NCBI GenBank assembly: GCA_033283165.1
Contig: JAWMQL010000005.1
Coordinates: 248,001-312,000 of the forward strand
Reading direction: 5' to 3'
Source: JAWMQL01 sp033283165
GTDB taxonomy: Bacteria > Pseudomonadota > Gammaproteobacteria > Pseudomonadales > Halieaceae
Length of the DNA: 64,000 nucleotides
The translations under genes and the position numbers were made by a program. Positions 37,050 through 45,524 of this stretch are shown here, piece after piece; within the stretch, counting starts at the first letter, position 1; each line of letters begins with the position of its first letter. The notes below the pieces were generated by a model that searched no databases, was not told where the DNA came from, and saw only the letters and a program-made list of their open reading frames with translations.

Positions 37050-37072
37050 TAATGTTTAGACCTGTAACATTA
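37050..37072. promoter_or_regulatory. Inverted repeat between marR-type gene and NAGGN operon
   Basis: Perfect arms TAATGTT (37050-37056) and AACATTA (37066-37072) flank a 9-bp spacer. The site is 15 bp from the MarR start and 85 bp from asnO. Length and place suit a MarR-type operator that could control both genes. Confidence 0.55.
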
Positions 37073-37156
37073 TGGCACGAAATGTTTCTCGATCAAGATC
37101 AGGATGGCATTTCCCTTGTTTTATTTTCTCCTCAACGACCAAAGAAAAGGCTAACG

Positions 37157-38929
37157 ATGTGTGGCATTGCCGGTATTTATCATTTTGACGGACAACAACC
37201 TGAGCTCAGACGCATAGAGCGCATGACTCAAAGGCTGGCGCCTCGCGGACCCGACGGTTCCGGGGTGCTGGTGCGCGATGGCTTCGCTTTCGGCCACCGG
37301 CGCCTGAAGGTGATCGACCTGACCGATAGCGCACAGCAGCCCATGAGCGACCCGGACCTGGGCATCGATATCGTGTTCAACGGCTGTATCTACAACTACC
37401 GGGAGCTGCGGGAAGAGTTGCAGGGTCTCAACTACCGCTTCTTCTCCCAGGGAGATACCGAGGTGGTTCTCAAGGCGCTGCACGCCTGGGGCCACGAGGC
37501 GGTAACGCGATTCAACGGCATGTTTGCCTTTGCGGCACGGGACCGCAACACCGGTCGCCTGATGCTGGGTCGGGACCGTCTGGGCATCAAGCCGTTGTAT
37601 GTCGCCGAGTCGGACACGCGGCTGGCCTTTGCGTCGACCCTGCCGGCCCTGCTGGAAGCCGGCAATATCGACACCGAAATCGATCCCATCGGGCTCAACA
37701 CCTACATGAGTTTTCACTCGGTGGTACCCGCCCCCAACACCATCCTGCAGGGTATCCAGAAGTTGCCGCCGGCCACCGTCAGGACCTACTACGCGGATGG
37801 CCGCCGCGACACCTGGACCTACTGGACCCTGGAGGTCGGACAGCCGGAGCCCGGCTCGCTGGGCAGTTTCGAAGAGGTGCAGGAACAGTTGCTGGAGAAG
37901 CTGCGCCTGGCGGTCAGGCGCCGCATGGTAGCCGACGTACCGGTAGGTGTGCTGTTATCGGGCGGGGTGGACTCGAGCCTGATCGTGGGGCTGCTGGCCG
38001 AACAGGGGCAGGAAAAACTGAGCACATTCTCGGTCGGTTTCGAATCTGTGGGCGACGAGGCCGGGGATGAATTCCAGTACTCCGACCTGATCGCCAACCG
38101 GTTCGAGACCGATCATCACAAAATACGCGTGCCCACCCACACCCTGGTGGATACCCTGCCCGCGGCCATCGACGCCATGTCGGAGCCCATGGTCAGCCAC
38201 GACAACGTGGGCTTCTACCTGCTCTCGCAGGAAGTTTCGAAGCACCTGAAAGTGGTGCAGTCCGGACAGGGCGCGGACGAGGTCTTTGGCGGCTATCACT
38301 GGTACCCGCCCATGCTGAACAGCCAGTCTCCAGTCAACGACTACCTGGCAGCGTTTGCAGACCGGGATTTTCACGAGTACAGACAGGCGGTGGGCGGCGA
38401 GTACGTGACCGAGGATATCGCCCGGGCCTTCATTGAAACCCGGTTTGACTCCGGCGCGGGCCACCTGCCCGTCGACAAGGCCCTGCAGGTGGATACCACC
38501 GTCATGCTGGTCGAGGACCCCGTGAAGCGGGTCGACAATATGACCATGGCCTGGGGACTGGAAGCCCGGGTGCCGTTCCTGGACCACGAACTGGTGGAGT
38601 TTGCGGCCCGCATTCCCGCCGAGATGAAAGTCGCAGAGGGCGGCAAGCATGTACTGAAGGAAGCCGCCAGGCAGGTGGTGCCCTGGCAGGTTATCGACCG
38701 ACCCAAGGGTTACTTCCCGGTACCCGAGTTGAAGTACATTCGCGGCAGCGTGCACGATTATGTCAATGACATCCTGAATTCCAGCCGGGCGCAGAATCGT
38801 GGCCTGTTCAACTGGCCCTACGTCAGCAAACTGCTGGATCAACCGGAAGAACACATAACGCCGCTCAATGGATCCAAGCTCTGGCAGGTGGCGTTGCTGG
38901 AAATCTGGCTGCAGCGGCACGGCCTGTGA
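37157..38929 (+). CDS. asnO: N-acetylglutaminylglutamine amidotransferase
   Basis: The 590-residue protein resembles glutamine-hydrolysing asparagine synthetase. It begins MCGIAGIYHF, so Cys2 becomes the glutaminase nucleophile after removal of Met1. The synthetase half carries the ATP motif SGGVDSS at 268-274 and later GQGADEVFGGYHWY and LEARVPFLDHELVE. Next to ngg and an M42 peptidase, it is the amidotransferase of the NAGGN pathway, which turns the dipeptide into the osmoprotectant N-acetylglutaminylglutamine amide. A longer in-frame start at 37052 would spoil the N-terminal Cys. It begins the three-gene operon. Confidence 0.92.
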   Translation: MCGIAGIYHFDGQQPELRRIERMTQRLAPRGPDGSGVLVRDGFAFGHRRLKVIDLTDSAQQPMSDPDLGIDIVFNGCIYNYRELREELQGLNYRFFSQGDTEVVLKALHAWGHEAVTRFNGMFAFAARDRNTGRLMLGRDRLGIKPLYVAESDTRLAFASTLPALLEAGNIDTEIDPIGLNTYMSFHSVVPAPNTILQGIQKLPPATVRTYYADGRRDTWTYWTLEVGQPEPGSLGSFEEVQEQLLEKLRLAVRRRMVADVPVGVLLSGGVDSSLIVGLLAEQGQEKLSTFSVGFESVGDEAGDEFQYSDLIANRFETDHHKIRVPTHTLVDTLPAAIDAMSEPMVSHDNVGFYLLSQEVSKHLKVVQSGQGADEVFGGYHWYPPMLNSQSPVNDYLAAFADRDFHEYRQAVGGEYVTEDIARAFIETRFDSGAGHLPVDKALQVDTTVMLVEDPVKRVDNMTMAWGLEARVPFLDHELVEFAARIPAEMKVAEGGKHVLKEAARQVVPWQVIDRPKGYFPVPELKYIRGSVHDYVNDILNSSRAQNRGLFNWPYVSKLLDQPEEHITPLNGSKLWQVALLEIWLQRHGL

Positions 38930-38985
38930 AGGACGAGGACCAGCAAAAATCCAGTCAATCCCGGCAGCAGAGGGAGGAGATCAGC

Positions 38986-40710
38986 ATGCAAAGTACAGAA
39001 CTGGTATCGCTCAAGAACTGGGGTGCCCCGCCACCCATCATTCGCGAATCGGCCACCGATGAGGCCATTGTGGATTGTGGTTGGGGACGCCTGTTGTTCG
39101 GCCAGACTTTTTTCTCCAGCGGTGCAATCGCCAGGGAACTGCGCAGGGAGAAAGCCGGTTGTCGCGACGTCGCCCTGTATATCCGCGACCCGCAGGTCAT
39201 CATTGCCCAGGCGCCACAGGAATTGTTCATTGACCCCTCCGTCACCATGCGCCTGTCGCTGCAGGCAGACCTGGAAGAGGCGGCACCGGCGCCTGGCATT
39301 ACCATCCGGTCACTGGCGGGGAAAGCTGAAATACGCGAGATCAACCGTATCTACATGGCCCACGGCATGGTGCCGGTGCAGGAAGACTTCGCAGAGTCCC
39401 TTTCCGATCGGCAGGAGTTGCTGGCGCTGGTTGCCGCGGACAATGAATCCGGGGAGATACTGGGATGCGTCACAGGCGTTGACCATCGACTGGCCTTCGA
39501 CGACCCGGACAACGGCTCCAGCCTGTGGGCTCTGGCGGTCGACGCCCAGTGCCCCCTGCCTGGTGTCGGTACTGCCCTGCTGCTGGATCTGGCCAACCGT
39601 TTCCGGCAGGCGGGCCGCAGCTTCATGGATCTCTCGGTCATGCATGACAATCACCAGGCCCTGACCCTGTACAAGGATCTGGGCTTCGAGCAGGTCCCTG
39701 TTTACTGCGTAAAAAATCGCAATGCCATCAACGAACCGCTCTACATCGGGCCGAGACCCGAAGAGGAGCTCAACCCCTACGCCAGGATTATCACCGAAGA
39801 GGCCAGCCGCCGTGGCATTGCGGTGGATGTCGTGGACGCGGCCACGGGCCTGTTCTCGCTGAGCCTGGGCGGGCGCACCATTCACTGCCGCGAATCGCTC
39901 ACCGATGCCACCAGTGCGGTGGCCGTCGCCCGCTGCGATGACAAGGCCCTGACCCGACGCCTGCTGCAGCGCGGCGGGCTGAGCCTGCCGGAGCAGGCAG
40001 AGTTGCAAAGCGAGTCCGACGCCCTGGAGTTCCTCGACAAACACAGCCGCATCGTCATCAAGCCCGCTCGCGGTGAGCAGGGGACCGCGGTGGCAGTGGA
40101 CCTGCAGCGCGAGGAGGAGGTCAGGAGCGCCTGGAAGAAGGCGGCCGACACCGGTGAAACGGTCCTCGGGGAACAGTATGTGGAGGGCGAGGACCTGCGG
40201 GTTGTTGTCATCGACAACGAAATCGTCGCCGCCGCCGTTCGCAGGCCGCCCGCGATTGTTGGTACGGACAGGCACACCATCCGCGAACTGATCGTGAAAC
40301 AAAGCAGGCGCAGACAGTCCGCCACGGGCGGGGAAAGCAGCATACCGCTGGACGATGAAACCTGTCGCTGTGTACGCAATGCGGGCTATTCGATGGATGA
40401 CGTGCTGCCGGCGGGCATTGAACTGGTGGTTCGCAAAACCGCGAACCTGCACACCGGTGGCACCCTGCACGATGTGACCGACCTGCTCCACCCCCGCGTC
40501 ACCCGGGCTGCTATCAAGGCAGCCAGGATACTGGACATCCCCGTTGTAGGCTTCGACTTCATAGTCCCTGCGCCGGAATCTTCCAGCTACGTGATTATCG
40601 AGGCAAACGAGCGACCCGGCCTGGCGAATCATGAACCACAACCCACGGCGGCCAAATTACTGGACCTGCTGTTTCCCACGACCATGCTGCACGGTGGACA
40701 GGCATCGTGA
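38986..40710 (+). CDS. ngg: N-acetylglutaminylglutamine synthetase (GNAT and ATP-grasp fusion)
   Basis: A 574-residue two-domain enzyme. A GNAT acetyltransferase domain lies at about 100-245 (ALAVDAQCPLPGVGTALLLDLANRF is the acetyl-CoA loop). An ATP-grasp ligase occupies about 290-574 with RIVIKPARGEQGTAVAVDL, EQYVEGEDLRVVVIDNEIV and VIIEANERPGLANHE. It joins two glutamines and acetylates the product in NAGGN synthesis. The ATG at 38986 has an excellent GGGAGGAG site, better than the GTG at 38926 overlapping asnO. It is followed by the M42 gene with a 4-bp GTGA overlap. Confidence 0.92.
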   Translation: MQSTELVSLKNWGAPPPIIRESATDEAIVDCGWGRLLFGQTFFSSGAIARELRREKAGCRDVALYIRDPQVIIAQAPQELFIDPSVTMRLSLQADLEEAAPAPGITIRSLAGKAEIREINRIYMAHGMVPVQEDFAESLSDRQELLALVAADNESGEILGCVTGVDHRLAFDDPDNGSSLWALAVDAQCPLPGVGTALLLDLANRFRQAGRSFMDLSVMHDNHQALTLYKDLGFEQVPVYCVKNRNAINEPLYIGPRPEEELNPYARIITEEASRRGIAVDVVDAATGLFSLSLGGRTIHCRESLTDATSAVAVARCDDKALTRRLLQRGGLSLPEQAELQSESDALEFLDKHSRIVIKPARGEQGTAVAVDLQREEEVRSAWKKAADTGETVLGEQYVEGEDLRVVVIDNEIVAAAVRRPPAIVGTDRHTIRELIVKQSRRRQSATGGESSIPLDDETCRCVRNAGYSMDDVLPAGIELVVRKTANLHTGGTLHDVTDLLHPRVTRAAIKAARILDIPVVGFDFIVPAPESSSYVIIEANERPGLANHEPQPTAAKLLDLLFPTTMLHGGQAS

Positions 40711-41864
40711 AGCCGGTTGTAATCGACCCCACCTACATACAGCAGACACTGCTGGAACTGCTGGCGGTACCCAGCCCGGCCGGCATGACAGACGACGTGG
40801 TACAGCTTTGCTGCAGCAAACTCGAGGCGCTGGGCATCGAGTACGAGTTGACCCGTCGCGGCGCCATTCGCGCCACGCTGGCCGGTGCGCAACACTCTCC
40901 CGATCGCGCCATTGTCGCGCACCTGGATACCCTGGGAGCGATGGTCAAGAACCTGAAGCCCTGCGGGCGCATCGAGGTTGTACCGGTGGGCACCTGGCCC
41001 GCTCGTTCTGCCGAGGGTGCCAGGGTCAGCCTGTTCGCCGACCATGCCCGGCATTACCGCGGCACTTTGCTACCTCTGAAAGCCTCGGGGCACGTTTACA
41101 ACGAGGAGGTAGACCAGCAGCCGGCCAACTGGCAGAACCTGGAACTGCGCCTGGACGAGGCGGTACAAGAGCGTGACGACCTGGTCGCCCTGGGCATCCA
41201 GCCCGGTGATTTCATCGCGGTGGACCCGCAGCCCGAGTTCCTGGACAACGGTTTCTGGACCTCCCGCTTCCTCGATGACAAGGCCGGCGTTGCCGCCCTG
41301 CTGGCCGCGGCCAAAGCGGTGGTTGAGAACAAGGTGGAACTCCCCATGGATTGCCACCTGTTGTTCACGATTTCGGAAGAGACCGGCGTTGGCGCTTCAC
41401 ATATCCTGCACGGCGACGTCGCCGAGCTGATCGCGGTCGATAACGGCACCATTGCGCCGGACCAGAACACCTCGGAGTATGGTGTCACCATTGCCATGCA
41501 GGACTCCAGCGGTCCCTTCGATTACTACCTTAGCCGCCGGCTCAGCAACCTGTGCGACACCTTTGGTATAGACCACAGCCGGGACGTGTTCCGCTACTAC
41601 CGCAGCGATGCCGCAGCGGCCCTGGAAGCTGGTAACGACATCCGTACCGCGCTGGTTTGCTTCGCGCTGGACAGCTCTCATGGTTACGAGCGAACGCACC
41701 GTAAATCCGTGTTGTCCGTCGCCCGGCTGCTGGCGATCTACATGCAGTCCAGGGTTCTGTTCGAGCGGGACAGGGAAGCGATCGGCCCACTGGAAGACTT
41801 CCCCGAGGAGCAGGTCGACTGGGAGGATACGGAACTGGCGCTGGAGGTGGACGAGAAGCGCTAG
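40707..41864 (+). CDS. NAGGN-system M42-family peptidase
   Basis: A 385-residue protein with the M42 aminopeptidase fold: metal-site blocks IVAHLDTLGAMVK, FLDDKAGVAALLAA, FTISEETGVGAS and AVDNGTIAPDQ, ending with a late HGYERTH. The family always accompanies NAGGN genes and may recycle the dipeptide or related peptides; its exact task is not settled. It starts at a GTG overlapping the ngg stop by 4 bp. The operon ends here; the 113 bp that follow hold no gene I can support. Confidence 0.9.
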   Translation: MKPVVIDPTYIQQTLLELLAVPSPAGMTDDVVQLCCSKLEALGIEYELTRRGAIRATLAGAQHSPDRAIVAHLDTLGAMVKNLKPCGRIEVVPVGTWPARSAEGARVSLFADHARHYRGTLLPLKASGHVYNEEVDQQPANWQNLELRLDEAVQERDDLVALGIQPGDFIAVDPQPEFLDNGFWTSRFLDDKAGVAALLAAAKAVVENKVELPMDCHLLFTISEETGVGASHILHGDVAELIAVDNGTIAPDQNTSEYGVTIAMQDSSGPFDYYLSRRLSNLCDTFGIDHSRDVFRYYRSDAAAALEAGNDIRTALVCFALDSSHGYERTHRKSVLSVARLLAIYMQSRVLFERDREAIGPLEDFPEEQVDWEDTELALEVDEKR

Positions 41865-41977
41865 CAGCGGACGCGACAGCAGCCGAGGTACTGGCCTGGA
41901 CCCCGGCCACCTTCTTGCGGCGAATGAAGAAGCGGTAGTGACGCAGTGCAACTCAAGAGGCTGAAGAGTAAGTGACC

Positions 41978-42439
41978 CTACTCGCCGCTTTCCACATCGG
42001 ACATACGATCGCGGTAATCCCAGCTGAACAGCCGCAGCGGCGTGATCATCACCAGCGTTTCCTCGTCACGACGCGCCAACAGCCAGTTACCGACTTTCGA
42101 CTCCTTGCCGCCCAGATACTTGTCCAGCAGGCGATCCAGTGCCGGATCCTCCTCCAGTGGTGCCAGGCGCACCTCGCCCTGGCCGCGAACACCGTGATAG
42201 GGCGGTTTCTCCGGCGCCACTTCAAATCCCACCCTGGGGTTTGCCCGCAGCAGCTTTACCAGCTTTGACTCACGATGTGATACGCAGACCAGTTCGCCGC
42301 CTCGCGCCTCGAACCAGACTGACACCACCCGGGGATAACCGTCGGTACCGACTGCAGCCAGGCGGAGCGGCAGCACTGCCGTCTGGAGAAAGTCCCGGAC
42401 GTCATCCTCTGACCACGGACCTGCGATTTCTGTCATCAT
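41978..42439 (-). CDS. Pyridoxamine 5-phosphate oxidase-fold flavoprotein
   Basis: A 153-residue split-barrel protein. The pattern LPLRLAAVGTDGYPRVVSVWFEARGGELVCVSHRESKLVKLLRANPRVGFEV is the FMN-binding PNPOx-like core. Members reduce or oxidise small molecules or bind haem/FMN; no specific activity can be named. Two ATG codons lie in tandem at 42439 and 42436, and I cannot choose between them. A longer start would extend into a region without the fold. Confidence 0.75.
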   Translation of the reverse strand: MMTEIAGPWSEDDVRDFLQTAVLPLRLAAVGTDGYPRVVSVWFEARGGELVCVSHRESKLVKLLRANPRVGFEVAPEKPPYHGVRGQGEVRLAPLEEDPALDRLLDKYLGGKESKVGNWLLARRDEETLVMITPLRLFSWDYRDRMSDVESGE

Positions 42440-42568
42440 GCGGAACGATGGCTCCCCTCGGTTCTGGCTCGCTCGCCCTGCTTGTTGCAGGCCTTTTACA
42501 GGGAACATTGTAGACCATCATCGGCCAGCCGGACGTGCTGTAGTTCCTGTCGCCGGGATGTACTGTCA

Positions 42569-44005
42569 CTAACCGGAGGACGATCGTTCTGGCAGCGTCA
42601 GGCTCACGAGACAGCCGCACATACCCAGGGCCGCAAGCAGGGCGATCACGCCCGCCGCGCCGATTACCGGTACCAGCAACCCGACACTGCCCGCCGCCAG
42701 CATCAACAGGCCGATGACGGTATTACCGAGTGACACGTAGTCGGTGCGCTTATTGCCCGTGGCTATATCGACCACATAGGTCTTGCGCCCGATGCGTATT
42801 CCGGCGTGGGCGATGCCGAGCAGGAAATACATTGCAGGAATGAACCAGACCCGATCGATCAACGGCACTTCCAGCAGGTAGGAAAGGCAGAGGATCAGGG
42901 CCACGCCCGCGCTGATTGCTGAGGCCAGGACCATGACCGAGCGGCTGGATTGATCGGCAAACCGCCCCCAGAAGGGCCCGCTGACCAGGCTGGCCGCACC
43001 CTGCGCCAAAAGCAGCAGGCCAAGCAGTGCAGCCGTGTTGCCTATGGATTGCTGCGCAAGCAACACGAAAAAAGGCGCACTGAGGGCGGAGGACATGAGC
43101 AACGCCCGGGCGATAATAAAGCGCAGGAAAACGGGGTCGCTCCACAGCAGTGACAGCGGTGAGAAAATTGATCGCAGCCCCTGGCTGCCGGTCTCTGTTT
43201 CGCCCGGGAATTCCTTTATCCGGGCATACAGCAGCGCCGCGGCAAACCATAAAAAGCCGGCAGCCAACAGGATTTCCGCGAGGTAGCCGGAGGTGTAGTC
43301 AGGGCGGCCCGCGTCAGGGTGGCCCGCGTCAGGGTGGCCCGCGTCAGGGTGGCCCGCATCAGGGCGGCCCACGTCAGGGTGGCCCGCATCAGGACCGCCC
43401 GCGATCAACAACGCGATGGCTACCGCTACGGTCACCAGCCCCGCGGTGCTGGAGGCCCAACCCGTCAACTGGCCACGCTGTCCCCTTGGGATGGTTTTCC
43501 CCAGTACATCTTTGGCGGCGACCGAGCAAAAGCACCTCGCAATACTGAACAGGGACAGGCAGGCCAGAATCAGCAAGCCTGCCGTCACGCCCCGCTGGGT
43601 CAGCGCTATGGCGGCCAGGCCCAGCACACACAAGCCCTGGACCGCCGCACCGGCAACCCAGCTCCACTTGCGCACTGCCCGGCGACGCAGAAAGGCGGCC
43701 ACGGCAACCTGGGGAATCAGGGAACCCGATTCGCGGATCGGGACGAACCAGGCAATCAGGTACGGCGGCACACCCACGGCGGTCGCCATCCAGGGCAGCA
43801 GCGTTTTGGCACTGGCCAGGGCATCACCAATTTTGGTCAGCCCGTTACAGATCAGTATCCGAACAAAGTTGCCGGGAGCCTCCACACAGGCCCGCTCCGG
43901 AATATCTTCGCAGGAACTGCTGCTGTCTTCTGAAATCAGCTTCCCATACAACGTCTCGCTGACGCCGCTGGGCGATCGAGAATTCAGGTCCAACTCCTTT
44001 GCCAT
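42569..44005 (-). CDS. MFS transporter with a pentapeptide-repeat loop
   Basis: A 478-residue protein with about 12 membrane helices (ATAVGVPPYLIAWFVPIRESGSLIPQ near the start; LLLLAQGAASLVSGPFWGRFADQSSRSVMV later). A loop at about residues 201-236 consists of seven GHPDA-like pentapeptides encoded by a 15-bp tandem repeat (43299-43403). It lies between two hydrophobic segments, ALLIAG and YLAEILLAAGFLWF. The long hydrophilic N terminus of about 50 residues is also unusual. ATG 44005 was chosen because the extended frame to 44068 has no family support. The substrate is unknown. Confidence 0.8.
   Translation of the reverse strand: MAKELDLNSRSPSGVSETLYGKLISEDSSSSCEDIPERACVEAPGNFVRILICNGLTKIGDALASAKTLLPWMATAVGVPPYLIAWFVPIRESGSLIPQVAVAAFLRRRAVRKWSWVAGAAVQGLCVLGLAAIALTQRGVTAGLLILACLSLFSIARCFCSVAAKDVLGKTIPRGQRGQLTGWASSTAGLVTVAVAIALLIAGGPDAGHPDVGRPDAGHPDAGHPDAGHPDAGRPDYTSGYLAEILLAAGFLWFAAALLYARIKEFPGETETGSQGLRSIFSPLSLLWSDPVFLRFIIARALLMSSALSAPFFVLLAQQSIGNTAALLGLLLLAQGAASLVSGPFWGRFADQSSRSVMVLASAISAGVALILCLSYLLEVPLIDRVWFIPAMYFLLGIAHAGIRIGRKTYVVDIATGNKRTDYVSLGNTVIGLLMLAAGSVGLLVPVIGAAGVIALLAALGMCGCLVSLTLPERSSSG
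43299..43403 (-). repeat. Seven 15-bp tandem repeats inside an MFS gene
   Basis: Seven consecutive 15-bp units match the consensus TCAGGGTGGCCCGCG with one to four differences. They keep frame and encode (G/H/R)PDA(G) pentapeptides on the minus strand. Units 2 and 3 are identical, which suggests recent expansion by slippage. Confidence 0.9.
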
Positions 44006-44132
44006 CCCAATACCGTAATTACGAGAGAGACCGGGGCCCGGATCAGGATACACCACGAACCGGCACACTGCCCGAATGCCCCGGCAAACACCATCGGTTG
44101 CCAGTTACTCGCTTTCATGTGGTAATAACACG

Positions 44133-45524
44133 ATGCAGAGCAATAACTCAGGCAATGGCGCCGCCACCGGGCGCGAGCGCGAGACAGCGCCTATCGAGCG
44201 GCCTCTCGAGCGGGTGCTGACGCCTCTCGAGACCTTCGCCAACAGTCAGGCTACAACTGGTATCGCCCTGCTGCTGGCCGTGGTACTGGCACTGCTGATG
44301 GCCAACAGCGATTATCGCGAACTCTACGAGTCCCTGAACCACCTGCCGTTTACCGTCAGCCTCGGTGACTGGGGCATCAGCATGTCGCTACATCACTGGG
44401 TAAACGAGGGGTTGATGGCCCTGTTCTTTTTTGTCCTGGGGCTGGAGATAAAGCGAGAGTGCCTTGCCGGTGACCTGAGTGACATTCGCAGTTCCGTCCT
44501 GGTGCTGTTCATGTCCGCGGGCGGCATGATCGTGCCGGCGGCAATATATGCCCTGCTCACCTGGACCGGTCCCGAAGGAGCAATCGCCGGCTGGGGGATC
44601 CCGATGGCCACGGACACGGCCTTCGCCATCGGTATATTGAGCCTGCTCGGCGCACGGGCTCCGCGCGGAGCGGTCCTGCTGCTCTCCGCGGTAGCCATCG
44701 TCGACGATCTAGGCGCGGTGCTGGTCATCACCCTGTTTTACTCGGCAGATATCGACACCACGCAGTTACTTTACGCCGCCCTGGTTTTTGCGTTCATGTG
44801 GCTCCTGAATCTCGGCGGCGTGCGCCGCCCTCTGCCCTACATCGCCGCGGCCATGTTGCTCTGGTGGTACATACTGCAGTCAGGTGTACACACAACCACA
44901 GCCGGCATACTGGCGGCCCTGACCGTACCGGCCCGCCCTTATGCGGGTACCGGCTGGTTCAGGCGACGTATGAGACGGATTCTCGGCAAGATCGAGCACG
45001 CCGATAGCGCCAGTGACGGGATATTGGACGACCAACGACAACACGAGCTGGTCGAATCCGCGCGCGAGGCGGCCATCAAGGCCACCACGCCGCTGCAGCG
45101 CTGGGAGAGCACACTGGACAAACCGGTCAGCCTGGTCGTGTTGCCACTGTTCGCCTTTCTCAATTCCGGTGTTGTACTGCCCGGCGAAGCCTCCAGCCTG
45201 GTGGAGTCCAGGGTGGTCATCGCTATTGCCATGGGCCTGGCGCTGGGAAAGGTGCTGGGTGTCAGCGTGTTTTCCTGGTTGGGCCTGCGGACGGGCTGGT
45301 GCCGCCTGCCGGAGGGTATCGCGTTCGGCCATCTGATGGGACTCGGGATGCTGGCGGGGATTGGTTTCACCATGTCACTTTTCATCAGCGCGCTCGCATT
45401 CAGCGAAAACGCCGCGTTATTGCAGCAGGCCAAGCTGGGTATACTGGCCGGGTCCTGCGTCGCGGGTATTCTGGGGGCAGCGATATTTCTTTCGATGGCG
45501 GCGCGCGAGCGGCATCAGGACTGA
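44133..45524 (+). CDS. nhaA: Na+/H+ antiporter NhaA
   Basis: About 463 residues and 12 membrane helices. Landmarks of NhaA are seen: HHWVNEGLMALFFFVLGLEIKRE, AAIYALLTW, GIPMATDTAFAIGILSLLGAR and VAIVDDLGAVLVITLFY, where D-D holds the transport aspartates. The late GIGFTMSLFI block completes the family. It expels sodium in exchange for protons, fitting a marine cell. The N terminus has an extra hydrophilic arm. The ATG at 44133 or 44076 are both possible. It is divergent from the MFS gene; its stop overlaps the next gene by 10 bp on the other strand. Confidence 0.93.
   Translation: MQSNNSGNGAATGRERETAPIERPLERVLTPLETFANSQATTGIALLLAVVLALLMANSDYRELYESLNHLPFTVSLGDWGISMSLHHWVNEGLMALFFFVLGLEIKRECLAGDLSDIRSSVLVLFMSAGGMIVPAAIYALLTWTGPEGAIAGWGIPMATDTAFAIGILSLLGARAPRGAVLLLSAVAIVDDLGAVLVITLFYSADIDTTQLLYAALVFAFMWLLNLGGVRRPLPYIAAAMLLWWYILQSGVHTTTAGILAALTVPARPYAGTGWFRRRMRRILGKIEHADSASDGILDDQRQHELVESAREAAIKATTPLQRWESTLDKPVSLVVLPLFAFLNSGVVLPGEASSLVESRVVIAIAMGLALGKVLGVSVFSWLGLRTGWCRLPEGIAFGHLMGLGMLAGIGFTMSLFISALAFSENAALLQQAKLGILAGSCVAGILGAAIFLSMAARERHQD

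Noticed and set aside
41865..41977. Possible gene remnant between the M42 peptidase and the PNPOx-like gene
   Set aside because: A short minus-strand frame with a basic stretch is visible, but there is no start, no ribosome site and no recognisable family.
43299..43403. Tandem repeat as a possible CRISPR array
   Set aside because: Units are only 15 bp with no spacers and keep the reading frame of an MFS gene.
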